DNA of 7,967 bases from Sphingomonadaceae bacterium (GTDB lineage Bacteria; Pseudomonadota; Alphaproteobacteria; Sphingomonadales; Sphingomonadaceae). Made by a program: the position numbers and the translations under genes. Shown here one piece after another: positions 4,610-7,967 of the stretch. Location of the stretch: contig SHLU01000108.1 in NCBI GenBank assembly GCA_004282995.1, positions 1-7,967 on the forward strand. The letters run 5' to 3'. The notes beneath the pieces are model-generated. The model ran no database searches and was not told the origin of the DNA. It worked only from the letters and a program-made list of their open reading frames with translations. Numbering within the stretch: the first letter of the stretch is position 1; every line of letters begins with the position of its first letter.

Positions 4610-7033
4610 ATGCCCGGGCAACAGGAGAGAACCTTGCATTACCCCCACACGCATTCGATTGCGCGTATGCGTCGCGCGCTGCTCGCAAGCTGTGTCCTCG
4701 GCTTCGCAGCAGTTCCCGCCATGGCACAGGACAGTGACGAGCCAGTCGCGCAGAACCGTCAGACAAGCAGCAATGTGATTGTCGTCACCGCGACCAAGCG
4801 CGCCACAACCGTCCAGGACGTGCCGTTTTCGATCAACGCCCAGACCCAGGAAGACATCCAGAAGTCGGGCGCTGTCACGCTGGAAGACCTGTCGCGCAAT
4901 GTCGCCGGTCTTTCGGTGCAGAATCTCGGCCCAGGCCAGAGCCAGGTCTCTGTCCGCGGTGTTTCCGCCGGCCAGGTCGTGCGTGACCAACCCGGCGTGA
5001 AGGAGCAGGTCGGCGTTTATCTCGACGAATCGGTCATCTCGCTTTCGCTGTTCACTCCCGACCTCGACCTTTTCGATCTCAACCGCGTCGAGACGCTGCG
5101 CGGCCCGCAGGGCACGCTGTTCGGCTCCGGCTCGGTCGGCGGCACCATCCGCTACATCACCAACCAGCCGCAGATGGGCGTCGTCGAAGGCACGGCAGAG
5201 GCCAACGTCAACATGATCGACGGCGGCGACTTGGGCTGGCACGCCAAGGGTGCGATCAATCTCCCGATGGGCGAAATGCTCGCCGCCCGCGTGGTCGGGT
5301 ATTACACTCAATACGGTGGCTTCATCGACGCGATTGGCCCGGCTGGTGGCGAGAACATCAACTCTGGCGAACGCTATGGTGGCCGCATCGCTGTGCGGAT
5401 GGACAGCGGCACCGGCTTCGCCGTGACGCCGCGCGTGGTGTATCAGAAGGTCACTGCCGACGGGTTCAACCGGCAGGAAATCTTCAACCTTTACGCCAAC
5501 CCATTCATGACCAATCCGGTCCAGCTCGGCGAGCGCGAGCAGTATCTGCGCCTGCGCGAGGGGTTCGAGGATGAAACCTTCCTCTTCGATCTGACGATGG
5601 AGGCTGACCTAGGCCCCGCAACGTTGACCTCGGTCAGTTCCTACATCAACCGCGACATCCTCGTTAGCCGCGATGCCAGCGCTCTGACGGGCTCGGTCTC
5701 GGTCGATCTGGGATATCCTGACGCGGCGGTGCTGTTGCCTTCGAACCTGCGTGACACGACGGATCTCGAAACAATCACGCAGGAAGTCCGGCTGTCCTCG
5801 AACAATTCGGGCATGTTCCAGTGGTTGATCGGGGCGTTCTATTCGGAAGCTGACCGGGTTTACGCCCAGCGCCTGCCGACCCCCGGCTATGCCGCGGCAA
5901 CCGACGCTGCACTGGGTGCCGGGACTTCGGCCGCCGTTTCCAACGGCTTCGATGTCGACTCGCCGTTCAACTCCGACTTGCCCTACGACATCTCGCAGAT
6001 CGCGGTGTTCGGCGAGGCGAGTTTCGACCTGACAGATGCGCTGACCGTGACGGCCGGCGGACGGTATTACGATTTCGAGGAGAAGCGGACGATCACCACG
6101 GGCGGCCTGTTCGCCAATGGCGATACCGATGTGGTCGACCGGACCGCGTCGAACGGGTTCACGCCGCGCCTGCTGCTTAGCTATGAAGTGATGCCCGACG
6201 TTACCGTTAACGCGCAGGCCTCCAAGGGCTTCCGCCTTGGCGGCGTCAACGACCCGCTCAACGTGCCACTGTGTAATGCGCAGGACCTGGCGCTGTTCGG
6301 CGGGTTCCAGTCCTATGACGACGAAACCTTGTGGAACTACGAGCTGGGCGTGAAGTCGCAAGGCAATGGCTTCACCTTCAATGCCGCGGCATTCTACAAC
6401 GACATCAGCAATCTGCAGGTGACGCTCGATGCCGGCAGTTGTTCGTCGCGCATCGTCTTCAACGTTCCCGATGCGCATACGGCAGGGATTGAGGCAGAAC
6501 TGGGTCTGAACCCCGCGCCGGGCCTCAACTTCAACCTCTCGGGTAGCTTCATCGAAGCCGAGTTCGACACAACCCTGCCGGGCGCGCTGGCCAGCGCAAC
6601 GGGTATTAGCGAAGGCAACCGCCTGCCGTCCGTACCCAAATTCCAGATTGCTGCCAGCGGCAGCTACGAATGGCCGGTTTCCAGCGGCGCCGATGCCTAC
6701 ATCGGTGCCTCGGTATCCCATGTCGGAACGCGCTATACCCAGCCCGCTGACCAGGAAGGCAATCCGCGCACCTTCGTGCATGGCCTGCCGTTCGCAGGTG
6801 CTCCTGCAAGCGCCTCGACCACGGTCGACCTGCTGCTCGACAGCTACGAACTGGTGAACCTGAGCGCCGGCCTCGAATTCGAGAACGGGTACAGCTTCAC
6901 GGTCTACGTCAACAACGTGCTCGACGAAAACGCCCTCCTGTCGTTCGATCGCGAACGCGGCGGCCGTGCTCGCCTGGCCTACAGCGTCGGTCAGCCGCGC
7001 ACCTTCGGGATCACCGCCCGCAAGGAATTCTAA
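4610..7033 (+). CDS. TonB-dependent outer-membrane receptor
   Basis: An 807-residue TonB-dependent receptor, of the usual size for the family: an outer-membrane beta-barrel with an N-terminal plug that imports siderophores, vitamins, sugars or other scarce solutes using TonB-ExbBD energy. A signal peptide ends at AMA (residues 37-39). A TonB-box-like NVIVVTATKR follows at 55-64, then the plug (about 65-185) with VSVRGVSAGQ and the hallmark LRGPQGTLFGSGSVGGTIRY (163-182). The barrel ends in the terminal Phe of FGITARKEF. Cysteines in LCNAQ and GSCSSR may pair in an extracellular loop. The start is uncertain: ATG 4610 has GGAAGGG 5 nt upstream, TTG 4634 has AGGAG 6 nt upstream, and ATG 4667 gives the neatest 20-residue signal peptide but no ribosome site. 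The substrate cannot be told, and no siderophore or sugar-use genes are adjacent. It is monocistronic, bounded by terminators on both sides. Confidence 0.93.
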   Translation: MPGQQERTLHYPHTHSIARMRRALLASCVLGFAAVPAMAQDSDEPVAQNRQTSSNVIVVTATKRATTVQDVPFSINAQTQEDIQKSGAVTLEDLSRNVAGLSVQNLGPGQSQVSVRGVSAGQVVRDQPGVKEQVGVYLDESVISLSLFTPDLDLFDLNRVETLRGPQGTLFGSGSVGGTIRYITNQPQMGVVEGTAEANVNMIDGGDLGWHAKGAINLPMGEMLAARVVGYYTQYGGFIDAIGPAGGENINSGERYGGRIAVRMDSGTGFAVTPRVVYQKVTADGFNRQEIFNLYANPFMTNPVQLGEREQYLRLREGFEDETFLFDLTMEADLGPATLTSVSSYINRDILVSRDASALTGSVSVDLGYPDAAVLLPSNLRDTTDLETITQEVRLSSNNSGMFQWLIGAFYSEADRVYAQRLPTPGYAAATDAALGAGTSAAVSNGFDVDSPFNSDLPYDISQIAVFGEASFDLTDALTVTAGGRYYDFEEKRTITTGGLFANGDTDVVDRTASNGFTPRLLLSYEVMPDVTVNAQASKGFRLGGVNDPLNVPLCNAQDLALFGGFQSYDDETLWNYELGVKSQGNGFTFNAAAFYNDISNLQVTLDAGSCSSRIVFNVPDAHTAGIEAELGLNPAPGLNFNLSGSFIEAEFDTTLPGALASATGISEGNRLPSVPKFQIAASGSYEWPVSSGADAYIGASVSHVGTRYTQPADQEGNPRTFVHGLPFAGAPASASTTVDLLLDSYELVNLSAGLEFENGYSFTVYVNNVLDENALLSFDRERGGRARLAYSVGQPRTFGITARKEF

Positions 7034-7052
7034 GCGGATCGCAATGAAACGA

Positions 7053-7085
7053 GGGGCCGGGAGCAAGCGCTTCCGGCCCCTTTTT
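7053..7085 (+). terminator. Intrinsic terminator of the TonB receptor gene
   Basis: Arms 7053-7064 and 7069-7080 (beginning GGGGCCGG, ending CCGGCCCC) form a 12-bp stem with one G-T pair and a 4-nt loop, followed directly by five T (7081-7085). It lies 19 nt after the receptor stop and between two convergent genes. On the minus strand the hairpin is followed only by TCGTTTC, so it would be a weaker terminator for the opposing gene. Confidence 0.9.
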
Positions 7086-7096
7086 CGTGACCGCCG

Positions 7097-7967
7097 TCAA
7101 TCGGCGCCGAGAATGAAGTCGGCGCAGCGTTCGCCGATCATGATGCTGGGCGCATTGGTGTTGCCGCTGACGATCTTCGGCATGACCGAGGCATCTGCGA
7201 TCCACAAACCGTCAAGCCCACGGGCCTTGAGCCTGGAATCCACGACGGCGTCTTCGTCAGTGCCCATCCGACAGGTGCCGACCGGGTGGTAGACTGTGTC
7301 GGCGCGGTTGCGGATCATCTCGTCGAGCTGCTTGTCGTCGGCAAGGTTGATCGGGTGGCGGTCGGTCGGCTGATAGTATTGCAGGGATTCTCCATCGACG
7401 ATCCGGTGCGACAGGCGTACGCCTTCGCGCAAGGTGGCGATGTCCCGCTCGTCATCCAGGAAGTTGGGGTCGATAAGCGGCGGGGCGGCCGGATCATTCG
7501 ACCCGAGCCGTACCGTGCCCCGGCTTTCTGGCCGCAGCACGCAGGCATGGAGCGAAAAGCCGTGCCCCTTGACCTTCTCGCGGCCATGATCCTCCAGCAC
7601 GGCAGGCACGAAATGCCATTGCACGTCGGGCGCTGGTGCATCGTCCATCACCTTCCAGAAGCCGCCAGCCTCGGCATAGGGGGTGGTCATGATCCCGGTG
7701 CGCTTGCGGCGATGCTCGATGATCGCACGCGCCATGCGTGCGGTCCCTTCGAGGGAATCGCCGATCGGCACCGTGCTGGTGGTTTCCCATCCTGAAACAT
7801 AGTCGATGTGGTCCTGCAGATCGCTTCCAACAGCTGGACGATCGAGCCGGACCGCGATCCCGTGGTGCCGCAAATGCTTGCCTGGGCCGATGCCGGAAAG
7901 CATCAGGATCTGTGGTGAATTGAACGCCCCGGCAGACAGGATCACCCCCCGCCGTGCAGTCAGTATC
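7097..7967 (-). CDS. GMC-family FAD-dependent oxidoreductase (choline/alcohol dehydrogenase-like), 5'-truncated by the window edge
   Basis: The frame is open to the window's right edge on the minus strand, giving the C-terminal 289 residues of a protein usually about 530-560 long. The N-terminal FAD-binding Rossmann GxGxxG part lies outside. The fragment begins ILTARRGVILSAGAFNSP. GAFNSPQILMLSGIG matches the GMC signature 2 pattern. The C-terminal substrate domain holds YHPVGTCRMG with the catalytic His (fragment residue 227) and SGNTNAPSIMIGER with its partner Asn (residue 271). Their 44-residue spacing equals what I remember for choline oxidase His466/Asn510. Enzymes of this group (BetA, AlkJ and relatives) oxidise a primary alcohol to an aldehyde with FAD, passing electrons to a quinone or oxygen. 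Which alcohol is used here cannot be decided, so no symbol is given. It converges on the TonB receptor with a 63-nt gap. Confidence 0.93.
   Translation of the reverse strand, partial: ILTARRGVILSAGAFNSPQILMLSGIGPGKHLRHHGIAVRLDRPAVGSDLQDHIDYVSGWETTSTVPIGDSLEGTARMARAIIEHRRKRTGIMTTPYAEAGGFWKVMDDAPAPDVQWHFVPAVLEDHGREKVKGHGFSLHACVLRPESRGTVRLGSNDPAAPPLIDPNFLDDERDIATLREGVRLSHRIVDGESLQYYQPTDRHPINLADDKQLDEMIRNRADTVYHPVGTCRMGTDEDAVVDSRLKARGLDGLWIADASVMPKIVSGNTNAPSIMIGERCADFILGAD

Noticed and set aside
5609..7066. 485-residue open frame antisense to the TonB receptor
   Set aside because: The composition is typical of an antisense shadow, it has no motifs, and it runs through the receptor's terminator region. 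The sense gene is unambiguous.
7286..7795. 169-residue plus-strand frame inside the GMC gene
   Set aside because: It is antisense to a well-supported GMC coding region with conserved catalytic motifs, has no recognisable domain, and has no ribosome site.

Overview
The window reads as chromosomal DNA of a GC-rich alphaproteobacterium, most likely of the order Sphingomonadales (Erythrobacter/Altererythrobacter/Sphingomonas-like). This rests on high-GC codon use, frequent GTG/TTG starts, a GlnK with the YSTNMLPKVK T-loop, a sphingomonad-style TonB-dependent receptor and a GMC oxidoreductase. The taxonomic call is inference from remembered protein flavour, not from a search.

Layout, left to right. 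Positions 1-1263 hold the C-terminal four-fifths of peptide chain release factor 3 (prfC), cut by the window edge just after the G3 motif. It is followed, with little or no gap, by a small PPOX-fold flavoprotein-like gene (about 1296-1871). That gene overlaps by 4 nt (TTGA) an endonuclease/exonuclease/phosphatase (EEP) superfamily hydrolase (1868-2566). These three plus-strand genes look like one translationally coupled unit.

A 140-nt gap follows, containing a consensus sigma-54 promoter (2643-2658). The ammonium-sensing and transport pair glnK (2707-3045) and amtB (3063-4382) comes next, closed by two successive hairpins. The second hairpin is a textbook intrinsic terminator (4462-4496). The promoter, PII protein and channel together form a classic nitrogen-limitation module: RpoN with an NtrC-type activator would switch it on, and GlnK would gate AmtB.

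A 113-nt leader precedes a TonB-dependent outer-membrane receptor (4610-7033), which ends in a strong terminator (7053-7085). Convergent to it, on the minus strand, is the C-terminal half of a GMC-family FAD alcohol/choline dehydrogenase (7097-7967), running off the right edge.

No RNA genes, CRISPR arrays, complete mobile elements or long repeats were seen. Most of the window is ordinary core and accessory metabolism. The points most worth a second look are the sigma-54 promoter, the altered B-loop of GlnK, the PPOX-EEP pair of unknown purpose, and the uncertain translation start of the TonB receptor. I do not see convincing evidence of an undescribed multi-gene system.
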